Shown here in pieces: positions 18,536-26,391 of a DNA stretch of 56,823 bases. The notes below the pieces were generated by a model that saw only the letters and a list, made by a program, of their open reading frames with translations, was not told where the DNA came from and made no database searches. The stretch lies in assembly GCA_012735505.1 (NCBI GenBank), contig JAAYHE010000054.1, forward strand, positions 1 to 56,823, in the 5' to 3' direction. The stretch comes from Bacillota bacterium (lineage in GTDB: Bacteria > Bacillota > UBA994 > UBA5500). Made by a program: the position numbers and the translations under genes. Position 1 is the stretch's first letter. Every line of letters begins with the position of its first letter.

Positions 18536-19888
18536 ATGATGCAAGTGCAAAATCCGTTGTTCTTCTTGCCGGTTGTAGCCCAGCCCGATGCACCTACAAA
18601 CGCGAGTGAACTAGAGGCCTTAGGGCAGCTATTTGCCCGATTGCTAACTACGGCACAAACTGGCGGCGCCCGCGGGACAGAGCCTAATGAGGACGAAGAA
18701 TTGGTGATTATCCCCGATGTGGATTCCTGGGAGGAAGACCTGCCCGCCTCGGAGCAAGGAATCTTGGCAGCCTCCTTGGTCCAGCAGGCTAGCGCAGTGT
18801 CATTTCAGGTTAGTGACGCAGCAATGGTGCAGCCAGAGCTAGATTCTACAGCTATCGAGGCACAAGTTTCAGCACGCCCTAGCGGATTAACAGACAGAGC
18901 TGCTTCTGGCTTGCCCAGCGAACCTGTCGCTGTCGAGCTTGGGCCTAGGCAACTGGCAGAGGCGGGTATGCCCTTGCCAGTAACCGCTAGTGGGCTGCTA
19001 GACAGACAAGTCGTTAAGACTGGCGAGGGGGCAGGGACGACGCCAATATCCACAGAAGTGGCGCAGCAAGCGGCAGAGCTCCAGGCCGAAATAACTACCA
19101 CGCTGGGTCAGACCGATGGGCAGCAGCCTGGTGCTGGGCCACCAGTTCATTGGGGGCAGTTGGAAAGATACTGGCTGCTGCGTAATGCCTCCAACGCAGA
19201 ATGGGAAAAGGCCCAGGGTGAGATGTCGCCTCAGGGGGAAACTGCTGCTGGCGATCTAACAGCCGTAGCAACAGAAAAGCCTGTCAGGATGCAGGACACC
19301 TTCTCCATAGACGAACAGCCGCACCACACGCCAGCACCAGATAAAGCCACAGTCAAAGAAGATGAAGCTATTGTTAGAGTAGGTGTTGTGCCTGCTGGCT
19401 CATCTTCGGCGGAAGCTCCTGTTGCTACCCCAGTGGTCGAATATGTGGCTCGCTCGGATCAGTCTTTGGCACAGCAAATAGAACAAGAGGTGGCGTTAGG
19501 TCTACGCCAACTGCGTTTCAATCGCTCTCCCGATGGGGTGACGGTACGCATGCAACTTTATCCCGAGGAACTAGGCGAAGTGCAGGTGGAGCTAAAGTTG
19601 GCGGGAGACGTACTGACCGCCCAGTTGAAAACGGCGGAGCCACAGGCAGCCGCAGCTTTACGTCTGGAATTGCCTGCCTTACGTGAGAATTTGTTGAATC
19701 AGGGCTTCGAACAAGTTTTCCTCGGGGCGGAAACAGCGGGGCAGTTTCAACAGACTCCCGGGCGGGAGCGGCAGATGGACGACCCGCGCCAGCAGCGACG
19801 CTGGCAACGGACGGCGATCATTAAGACCGAAACGCCTCCAGTGATCGAGACTCTGTTAACTGATCGACGCCTTGATTATCGTTTGTAA
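18536..19888 (+). CDS. fliK: Flagellar hook-length control protein FliK
   Basis: A 450-residue protein. Residues 1-320 are low-complexity, Ala/Gln/Glu/Thr-rich and poorly conserved, as expected for the molecular ruler. The C-terminal Flg_hook domain is clear (GVTVRMQLYPEELGEVQVEL, then LKTAEPQAAAALRLELPALR and LLNQGFEQVFLG). FliK switches export from hook to filament substrates through FlhB. A full AAAGGAGGTGATAACG site precedes an ATG pair at 18536/18539. Confidence 0.9.
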   Translation: MMQVQNPLFFLPVVAQPDAPTNASELEALGQLFARLLTTAQTGGARGTEPNEDEELVIIPDVDSWEEDLPASEQGILAASLVQQASAVSFQVSDAAMVQPELDSTAIEAQVSARPSGLTDRAASGLPSEPVAVELGPRQLAEAGMPLPVTASGLLDRQVVKTGEGAGTTPISTEVAQQAAELQAEITTTLGQTDGQQPGAGPPVHWGQLERYWLLRNASNAEWEKAQGEMSPQGETAAGDLTAVATEKPVRMQDTFSIDEQPHHTPAPDKATVKEDEAIVRVGVVPAGSSSAEAPVATPVVEYVARSDQSLAQQIEQEVALGLRQLRFNRSPDGVTVRMQLYPEELGEVQVELKLAGDVLTAQLKTAEPQAAAALRLELPALRENLLNQGFEQVFLGAETAGQFQQTPGRERQMDDPRQQRRWQRTAIIKTETPPVIETLLTDRRLDYRL

Positions 19889-19907
19889 ATAAAGGAGGAG
19901 AACAATC

Positions 19908-20336
19908 ATGCACATAATGGCAACCAGCAATACTGCTCAGCAGGTTGCAGGCACAGGGCGCAAAGCTGCAGCCAACGACATGCTGGGTAAAGACTCCTTC
20001 TTGCAGCTGCTAGTTGTGCAATTACGACACCAAGACCCTCTTTCGCCCATGGATGACCGGGATTTCATAGCCCAGATGGCGCAGTTTTCGGCCTTAGAGC
20101 AGATGCAGAACCTGAACGGGCAAATGCTGCGCCTGAGTGCGATGTCGATGCTGGGGCAAGAAGTGCTTATTCTGCCGACGAACGGTGGGGTACCGACAGC
20201 TGGTGTGGTGGAAAGAGTGGTCAGCCTTAACGGGTCTGTGCAGGTGTCAGTAAATGGACAGCTGTACCCAGCAGAATGGGTGAACGCGGTGCAGCTTGCG
20301 GGTGGTGAAGGCCAGAATGGACCCCAGACTCTCTAA
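19908..20336 (+). CDS. flgD: Flagellar hook-assembly scaffold FlgD
   Basis: A 142-residue hook capping protein. The block LGKDSFLQLLVVQLRHQDPL followed by MDDRDFIAQMAQFSALEQM is diagnostic of FlgD. It is short, lacking much of the C-terminal Ig-like part, as in many Firmicutes. An AAAGGAGGAG site precedes the ATG. The next gene starts inside its 3' end. Confidence 0.95.
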   Translation: MHIMATSNTAQQVAGTGRKAAANDMLGKDSFLQLLVVQLRHQDPLSPMDDRDFIAQMAQFSALEQMQNLNGQMLRLSAMSMLGQEVLILPTNGGVPTAGVVERVVSLNGSVQVSVNGQLYPAEWVNAVQLAGGEGQNGPQTL

Positions 20337-20709
20337 TCGTCTTTACCCCACGGCCCGACCTATTGGTCCGGCAGCAAAGCCTACGAAGCCTGTTAGCCAG
20401 CAATCGCCCCAGGTGGGCTTCCAACATTTGCTGGATAAGGCCTTAGGGCAACAGCCGTTACGCTTTTCTAAGCATGCCGCCGAACGCATGCAGCAGCGGC
20501 AAATTGAGCTTTCGCCGACTGACATGACTAGGTTGCAACAGGCCGTCACCAAGGCTGCCCAAAAAGGGGCCCGTGATTCCTTGATTTTGTTGAATCGTAC
20601 GGCCTTCCTGGTTAACGTCCAAAGGCGGACAGTAGTGACTGCCGTTGACGAGGCTCATATGCGGGAAAACGTTTTTACCAACATTGACAGTGCCGTAATT
20701 CTAGACTAA
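20317..20709 (+). CDS. Flagellar operon protein, TIGR02530 family
   Basis: A 130-residue protein of the small family found between flgD and flgE in Firmicutes. The hallmark sequences FSKHAAERMQQRQIELS and ENVFTNIDSAVIL are present. Function is not established; its place in the operon suggests hook assembly. ATG 20317 follows GTGAAGG and overlaps the flgD end by 20 bases; the frame is open upstream to TTG 20296. Confidence 0.85.
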   Translation: MDPRLSNRLYPTARPIGPAAKPTKPVSQQSPQVGFQHLLDKALGQQPLRFSKHAAERMQQRQIELSPTDMTRLQQAVTKAAQKGARDSLILLNRTAFLVNVQRRTVVTAVDEAHMRENVFTNIDSAVILD

Positions 20710-20735
20710 AGGCTGGACCTCTTTGAGGAAGCCTT

Positions 20736-20761
20736 GTCAGACCAAACGCTTGCGGTCTGAC
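20736..20761 (+). other. Inverted repeat between the TIGR02530 gene and flgE
   Basis: GTCAGACC (20736-20743) and GGTCTGAC (20754-20761) form a perfect 8-bp stem with a 10-nt loop. No T-run follows, so it is more likely an mRNA stability or processing element than a terminator. Confidence 0.55.
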
Positions 20762-20795
20762 CAACAAATAATCCCAAGAAGGAGGTCATTTTTCG

Positions 20796-22031
20796 GTGTT
20801 ACGATCCATGTATTCTGGCGTCTCGGGTTTGCGTAACCATCAGACCCGGCTCGACGTCATTGGCAACAACATAGCTAACGTGAATACCATCGGCTTCAAA
20901 TCGGGCCGTGTCACTTTTAAAGACTTGTTCAGCCAAACGCTCCAGGCTGCTACCAGTGCCTATGGAGATCGGGGTGGTTCCAACCCGGTGCAGGTAGGGT
21001 TGGGTATGACCCTGGCTAGCATCGATACCAATCATAGCGATGGCAGCATCCAGTATACCGGCAACGGGACCGACCTGGCGATCGAAGGAAGTGGCTTTTT
21101 TATCATCCGCGATGGTAGCACTCTGATGTATACCCGCGCTGGCAACTTTGATGTAGACGAAGAGGGCTACCTAGTTGTGCCAGGTAGCGGCTTGCGGGTG
21201 CAGGGACTAGATCCTAATGTAGATGGGCGCCTGGTAGACATCCGGATTTCGACGGGCGAAACCTACGACCCGGTGGCAACCACAAAGGTTGAGTTTGCTA
21301 ACAACTTGGACTATAACGCCCGCGGCGAGGGCGGTAACCCGCCCGTTGTCCCTGCTACTTTTGAGGTCTACGACTCGCTAGGCAATTTGCACACCGTCGA
21401 AATCGAGTTTACCAAAGTGCCTAGTGCGAACGCCTGGCAGTGGCAGATTATTTCCCCCACTGGCACCGAGATTAATGACAGCGACGGTAATCCTGTGGCA
21501 AACCTAACTTTGAGTTTTGACGAGGCGGGTAAGCTCATCGGTAGCGGCGAATTTATTTTGCAGTGGCAACCAGCCGACGCTGAGGAACTCAATATAGAGA
21601 TTAACTTCAGTGCCGTTACCGGCGCTGCCCGTCAAAGTACTTTGGCTGTGGCCTATCGTAACGGGGCGCCGCAGGGCTCTCTCCAGAGCTACTCTATCGA
21701 CGGTTCAGGTACCATCATCGGCGAATTTTCCAACGGCTTGATTCAGGACCTGGGGCAGGTCGCCTTAGCCCGCTTTGCTAACCCTGGTGGCTTGATGAAG
21801 GTTGGTAATACGGCTTTCATGGAGTCTAACAACTCGGGGATAAGGCAGATTGGCCGGGCTGGTACAGCTGGTTTTGGCTCTATTGCCTCTAGCTCGCTAG
21901 AAATGTCTAACGTAGACCTCTCGCTCGAGTTTACCGAGATGATTGTCACCCAACGCGGTCTGCAAGCCAACTCTAGAATTATTACTACCTCCGACGAAGT
22001 GTTGCAGGAAGTAGTAAATCTCAAGCGCTAA
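20796..22031 (+). CDS. flgE: Flagellar hook protein FlgE
   Basis: A 411-residue hook subunit. The N-terminal rod/hook domain is RSMYSGVSGLRNHQTRLDVI with IGNNIANVNTIGFKS, followed by the FlgE D2 region and a C-terminal domain with VDLSLEFTEMIVTQRGLQAN and ITTSDEVLQEVVNLKR. A GTG start at 20796 follows AAGGAGG; the ATG six codons later lies within the conserved N terminus. Confidence 0.95.
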   Translation: MLRSMYSGVSGLRNHQTRLDVIGNNIANVNTIGFKSGRVTFKDLFSQTLQAATSAYGDRGGSNPVQVGLGMTLASIDTNHSDGSIQYTGNGTDLAIEGSGFFIIRDGSTLMYTRAGNFDVDEEGYLVVPGSGLRVQGLDPNVDGRLVDIRISTGETYDPVATTKVEFANNLDYNARGEGGNPPVVPATFEVYDSLGNLHTVEIEFTKVPSANAWQWQIISPTGTEINDSDGNPVANLTLSFDEAGKLIGSGEFILQWQPADAEELNIEINFSAVTGAARQSTLAVAYRNGAPQGSLQSYSIDGSGTIIGEFSNGLIQDLGQVALARFANPGGLMKVGNTAFMESNNSGIRQIGRAGTAGFGSIASSSLEMSNVDLSLEFTEMIVTQRGLQANSRIITTSDEVLQEVVNLKR

Positions 22032-22043
22032 TGCCAATAATGG

Positions 22044-22063
22044 GGGGAGCAGTTTTGCTCCCC
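22044..22063 (+). other. Hairpin after flgE
   Basis: GGGGAGCA (22044-22051), loop GTTT, TGCTCCCC (22056-22063): a perfect 8-bp stem with no T-run. It may stabilise the 3' end of the abundant flgE message inside the operon, or act as a weak attenuator. Confidence 0.6.
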
Positions 22064-22098
22064 TACCTCACTAAGCCAAGTGGGAAGGAGGGGGTTTA

Positions 22099-22311
22099 GT
22101 GATATCTCTAACACGTCTAAACGGCATCACTTTTTGGTTGAACGCTGAACTAATCGAAACTGTTGAGTCTACGCCAGACGTGGTGGTGACCCTTACCAAC
22201 GGACGCAAGTATGTTGTCCGAGAAACTATTGAAGAGGTGGTTACCGCTATTGAAAACTATCGGGTACGCTTGTTTAGGAAAATGAAGGAGGCTGCAGCCG
22301 ATGAACTCTAG
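22099..22311 (+). CDS. flbD: Small flagellar protein FlbD
   Basis: A 70-residue protein of the FlbD family (ISLTRLNGITFWLNAELIET, TPDVVVTLTNGRKYVVRE). These small proteins sit upstream of motA in many Clostridia and spirochaetes; their role is unknown. A GGGAAGGAGGGGG site precedes the GTG start. motA starts inside its last codons. Confidence 0.85.
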   Translation: MISLTRLNGITFWLNAELIETVESTPDVVVTLTNGRKYVVRETIEEVVTAIENYRVRLFRKMKEAAADEL

Positions 22312-23101
22312 CACAGTAGGAATTATGGTAGGCTTTGTGCTGGTTTTCTACGCTATTTTTTCTGGCGGAGACCTTCGCTCCTTCCTCGATTTTGATTCTT
22401 TTTTAATCACGGTGGGCGGGACCTTGGGAGCGACCATTGCCGCCTATCCCTGGGAAACGATTAAGAATGTCCCCAAGGTCTTGCGCAATTTGGACGCTAA
22501 GAAACTAGCAGAGCCCCGGGCGATTATTGCTCTCTTGGTAGGCTATGCGGAAAAGGCACGGCGTGAGGGCTTGCTTGCTTTGGAGGACGATGTGGAAGAA
22601 ATGGACGAGCCCTTTCTGCAAAAGGGAATCCAGTTGATTGTCGATGGGACTGATCCGGAGCTGGTGCGTAGCATTTTGGAAACAGAACTCAGCTTCATCG
22701 AAGATCGGCACAGTGCTAACGCAGCGGTTTTTGATACCATGGCTGCCTTAGCCCCAGGCTTCGGTATGTTGGGTACCCTAATCGGCTTGATACAAATGTT
22801 GCAGAGCTTAGATGATCCTTCCAACATTGGTTCGGGCATGGCTGTTGCTTTGGTGACTACTTTTTATGGGTCGCTTATCTCCAACCTGTTTTGCACACCG
22901 ATCGCTAACAAATTGCGTACTAACAGTAGGGCAGAAATATTGCTAAAAGAGGTCATGATAGAGGGCATTTTGTCGATTCAAGCAGGAGAAAACCCGCGTA
23001 TCGTGGAAGAAAAGTTGAAAGCATTCTTGGCTACTAGTCCCAGCCCGCTAGTTACCTCTAGCGCAGCTGGAGAAGTATACACGGTGAGCGGCAATGAGTA
23101 G
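22301..23101 (+). CDS. motA: Flagellar motor stator protein MotA
   Basis: A 266-residue integral membrane stator subunit. Membrane helices are visible at about residues 4-22, 30-48, 145-167 and 178-197. The block DTMAALAPGFGMLGTLIGLI is the MotA/TolQ/ExbB channel region with its Pro. The cytoplasmic loop carries charged residues that contact FliG. AAGGAGG precedes the ATG, which overlaps flbD by 11 bases; motB overlaps the 3' end. Confidence 0.94.
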   Translation: MNSSTVGIMVGFVLVFYAIFSGGDLRSFLDFDSFLITVGGTLGATIAAYPWETIKNVPKVLRNLDAKKLAEPRAIIALLVGYAEKARREGLLALEDDVEEMDEPFLQKGIQLIVDGTDPELVRSILETELSFIEDRHSANAAVFDTMAALAPGFGMLGTLIGLIQMLQSLDDPSNIGSGMAVALVTTFYGSLISNLFCTPIANKLRTNSRAEILLKEVMIEGILSIQAGENPRIVEEKLKAFLATSPSPLVTSSAAGEVYTVSGNE

Positions 23102-23807
23102 GCCTAGGAGACGGCGGACTTCTGAAATTCCACCTCCCGATGCTAACTGGCTGACTACATATGGCGACCTAGTCACCCTGTTAATGTGCTTTTTCATGCT
23201 GCTGTACTCTTTTTCCACGCTGGAGACAGGAAAATTTAGGCAAGTAGCCCTTTCCATTCAGGCTGCTTTGACGGGTGTTTTAGACGGTGGAGCTTCTTTA
23301 AACGATAAAGATCTGCTTAACAAGGGCGGGGAACTCACGATAGACGAGGCTTACGCTGTTATAGACGCCTATTTAGAGGAAGCCGGTCTGAGGGGTAGGG
23401 TCGAAGCTGTCTATGACGAACGTGGTCTAGCAGTTCGTTTCTTAGATACAGTGCTCTTTGATTTAGCTAAGGCGGACCTGCGCCCCGAGGCCCTTGGTAT
23501 CTTGGACCGGGTAGCAGAAGTTCTGCAAAGGGTTCCGAATCAAATTGCTGTGGAAGGACATACCGATGATCTCCCTATTAATACTCGCGAGTTTCCTTCC
23601 AACTGGTGGCTTTCTACGGCCAGGGCAAACCGGGTGGTCGAATATCTCATTCATAAGCACAAGCTAACGCCTGAGCGGTTATCAGCCGTCGGCTATGGAG
23701 AGTATCGACCTCTGGTACCCAATTCCTCGGCAGCCAATAGAGCTAGAAATCGGAGAGTTGAAATTTTAATCAAGAGAACATCGGTGGGGGCTCTAGAGCC
23801 TCGCTAG
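23094..23807 (+). CDS. motB: Flagellar motor stator protein MotB
   Basis: A 237-residue stator subunit with one N-terminal membrane helix carrying the ion-binding Asp in TTYGDLVTLLMCFFMLLYSF (Asp near residue 25), a plug/linker, and a C-terminal OmpA-like peptidoglycan-binding domain (VEGHTDDLPI, LSAVGYGEYRPL, RARNRRVEILI). It overlaps motA by eight bases. Confidence 0.94.
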   Translation: MSRPRRRRTSEIPPPDANWLTTYGDLVTLLMCFFMLLYSFSTLETGKFRQVALSIQAALTGVLDGGASLNDKDLLNKGGELTIDEAYAVIDAYLEEAGLRGRVEAVYDERGLAVRFLDTVLFDLAKADLRPEALGILDRVAEVLQRVPNQIAVEGHTDDLPINTREFPSNWWLSTARANRVVEYLIHKHKLTPERLSAVGYGEYRPLVPNSSAANRARNRRVEILIKRTSVGALEPR

Positions 23808-23817
23808 GAGGTTTAGC

Positions 23818-24216
23818 ATGGGTAATCGTGTCTTGACAGTCGTTTTAGCCACCCTGCTTGTGGGTGTGATTGTAGGAGGAGGCCTAGTATATTGGCTAGT
23901 TTTAGAACCTAGGTCTAATACGACTGTAACCTATCGGATACCAGAGTTGTTTCTGACCGATTTGGCCGGGTACGGGCACATACGAGTCGAGCTCTATGCT
24001 GAGCTAGGAGACCGAGATGTGGTCAAAGAGATGGAAAAGCGGAAAGTGGAAGTGGTGGATGCAATTTACCAGGTTCTGCGCAGCAAACACCGGGAAGATC
24101 TTAGCGGAGCCAGCGGTCAAGATCTGTTGCGTAGTGATTTAGTTCAAGCTCTCAGGGAAGTGCTAGGCACAGATCAGTTGCTAAACCTTTATTTTGCCCA
24201 AATAGTCATCGATTAG
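23818..24216 (+). CDS. fliL: Flagellar basal body-associated protein FliL
   Basis: A 132-residue protein with an N-terminal membrane helix (about residues 5-27) and a FliL periplasmic domain (FLTDLAGYGHIRVELYAELG; ending LLNLYFAQIVID). FliL supports stator function. AGGAGG precedes the ATG. Confidence 0.85.
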   Translation: MGNRVLTVVLATLLVGVIVGGGLVYWLVLEPRSNTTVTYRIPELFLTDLAGYGHIRVELYAELGDRDVVKEMEKRKVEVVDAIYQVLRSKHREDLSGASGQDLLRSDLVQALREVLGTDQLLNLYFAQIVID

Positions 24217-24245
24217 GCGCGTGCTAGGAAAGGGGGTGCCGTCCG

Positions 24246-25241
24246 TTGGGTGAGGTTCTCTCCCAAAGTGAGATAGATGCACTGCTAGCTGCTTTAGACT
24301 CTGGTGAATTAGATCCCGGCGAAATGAAAAAGGAAGCTAGTGAGCAGCGCATTAAGCTATATGATTTTAAACGGCCAGAAAAGTTTACTAAAGAGCAGAT
24401 GCGTACGCTCCAGATGCTCCATGAAAATTTCGCCCGCAGCCTAGGCACTTTTTTGGCTACTTCTATGCGAACTTTGGTGGAAATCAAGGTTATCACCGTT
24501 GAACAGCTTACTTATTACGAATTTACCCGCTCCTTGCCCCTCTTAACTGTATTAGCCATTTATGATATTCCCGAGTGGGATGGTAGGGCGCTAATGGAAT
24601 GTAACTCGACTTTGATTTTTGCCATGCTTGACCTTATGTTAGGGGGCACAGGAGAAACCTTGCAGGAAGGGCGGGCTCTCACTGACATCGAACAAGGTTT
24701 GGTAAGCCAGCTCATGCGGCAATTCGCGCATTTATATCGGGATGCCTGGCAGACAGTGGCCGATGTGCACTTTCGTTTGGAGACCTTAGAAACGAATCCG
24801 CTTTTTGCGCAGATTGTGTCCCAAAATGAAACCGTGGCTTTGATAACTTGTTCGGCTAAGGTTGGTACGGTCGAAGGTATGCTCAATATTTGCCTGCCCC
24901 ATATGGTTTTAGAACAGGTCATGGATAAACTGACGACTCGCTCTTGGTATGCAGGACAAACTCGGTTGCACGACCAGCAATTGACCCGGCGGATGCGGCG
25001 AGCGCTCGATCAAGTTTATGTGCCACTACGCGTGGAGTTAGGAGAGACTACTGTCACCCTAGGAGAGTTGTTAGACTTGCAAGTGGGCGATTGTATCCGG
25101 CTAGACACCAAAGTAGGCAGTCTCGTTCGGGCACGAGTCGGATCTATCCCCAAGTTCTTGGGTTCTGTTGGTAGAGTAGCAAACAATTTGGCAGTGCGGG
25201 TAGAGGAGGTACTGCAGGGAGGTGTAGATAATGGGGAGTAA
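24246..25241 (+). CDS. fliM: Flagellar motor switch protein FliM
   Basis: A 331-residue C-ring protein. The N-terminal CheY-P binding peptide is LSQSEIDALLAAL, then a CheC-like middle domain (about residues 45-230) and a C-terminal SpoA/FliN-like domain (LGETTVTLGELLDLQVGDCI). A TTG start at 24246 follows AAAGGGGGTG. The end overlaps fliY by 11 bases. The intact CheY-binding peptide means that the motor is still built to respond to CheY. Confidence 0.95.
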   Translation: MGEVLSQSEIDALLAALDSGELDPGEMKKEASEQRIKLYDFKRPEKFTKEQMRTLQMLHENFARSLGTFLATSMRTLVEIKVITVEQLTYYEFTRSLPLLTVLAIYDIPEWDGRALMECNSTLIFAMLDLMLGGTGETLQEGRALTDIEQGLVSQLMRQFAHLYRDAWQTVADVHFRLETLETNPLFAQIVSQNETVALITCSAKVGTVEGMLNICLPHMVLEQVMDKLTTRSWYAGQTRLHDQQLTRRMRRALDQVYVPLRVELGETTVTLGELLDLQVGDCIRLDTKVGSLVRARVGSIPKFLGSVGRVANNLAVRVEEVLQGGVDNGE

Positions 25242-26370
25242 CATGTTATCCCAAGAAGAAATAGATGCCTTACTTAATCTCACTGATCAGGAAGATAAGC
25301 AGGCCGCGGTGCCTACCTTGACTGAACAGGAAAAAGATATGCTAGGTGAAATAGGTAACATATCCATGGGAACGGCTGCTACGACCATGTCGTTGCTACT
25401 GAACCGGCGGGTGCAAATCACCATCCCACGGGTGTCGATAACTACGCCACGACAAATCAGCGAGGCCAGCCCCATGCCTTTTATCATCGTGGAAGTTAGC
25501 TATACAGAAGGGCTGCAGGGGCGCAATCTTTTGGTGATGCGTACAGGCGATGGTTCTGTAATTGCAGACTTGATGATGGGGCGGGACGGACTAAATCCGC
25601 AAGCTGCTATAGACGAAATGGTGTTGAGCGCGCTGTCTGAAGCTATGAACCAGATGATGGGGTCAGCAGCCACGTCACTGTCCAGCATGTTTAATCGCAT
25701 AATAGCTATATCCCCACCGGTAACACGGGTCATAGATTTGGGGAGTGAGCCGCTTGATCAGCATCTGGATAGTGATGAATATTTGGCAAAGATAGCCTTT
25801 AGCATGACTGTGGAGGATTTGATTGATTCGGAGATTATGCTCCTTTTACAGGTCGATTTCGCCCGGGAGATGGTAGATATCCTTTTGCATCAGCAGGATC
25901 TAGTAGCAGACCCAGCAGAGCCTGAAACTCAGACAGCTGTAGCCCCTCCTAGCTATCAGCCGGAAGTGCAGACTGCAGTTCGTGAGCCGCTTGCGACGCC
26001 GCCAGAGACAGTAAGGCATAGGCCGGAGAGAGCTGCAACGCCACCAATAACGGTGCAGCCCGTTGAGTTTCAGCCATTCCCCCCTGAATCGACTGTTACA
26101 CAGCCCGGTACCGATAATCTACAGCTACTGATGGATGTGCCATTACAGCTGACGGTGGAACTAGGTCGTACACAGAAGACCATTCGCGAGGTCTTGGATT
26201 TTGTTCCCGGATCAATTTTCGAACTAGATCGTGTTGCAGGTGAGCCGGTAGACATTTTTGTTAATGGCAAGTTGATAGCTAAGGGTGAAGTTGTCGTTAT
26301 CGATGAGAATTTCGGAGTGCGCATAACTGATGTCGTTAGCGTGATAGATCGTGTAAGCCATCTTCAGTAG
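25231..26370 (+). CDS. fliY: Flagellar motor switch phosphatase FliY
   Basis: A 379-residue C-ring protein combining an EIDALL CheY-binding peptide (residues 7-12), a CheC-like phosphatase domain with two active sites (GEIGNISMGTAAT and SEAMNQMMGSAAT, each with the Glu and Asn needed to dephosphorylate CheY-P), a Pro/Thr/Glu-rich linker (about 225-285) and a C-terminal FliN domain (VPLQLTVELGRTQKTIREVL). It is the Firmicute replacement for FliN. cheY follows 21 bases later. Confidence 0.95.
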   Translation: MGSNMLSQEEIDALLNLTDQEDKQAAVPTLTEQEKDMLGEIGNISMGTAATTMSLLLNRRVQITIPRVSITTPRQISEASPMPFIIVEVSYTEGLQGRNLLVMRTGDGSVIADLMMGRDGLNPQAAIDEMVLSALSEAMNQMMGSAATSLSSMFNRIIAISPPVTRVIDLGSEPLDQHLDSDEYLAKIAFSMTVEDLIDSEIMLLLQVDFAREMVDILLHQQDLVADPAEPETQTAVAPPSYQPEVQTAVREPLATPPETVRHRPERAATPPITVQPVEFQPFPPESTVTQPGTDNLQLLMDVPLQLTVELGRTQKTIREVLDFVPGSIFELDRVAGEPVDIFVNGKLIAKGEVVVIDENFGVRITDVVSVIDRVSHLQ

Positions 26371-26391
26371 GCGCGAAGGAGGAAGTAGCAC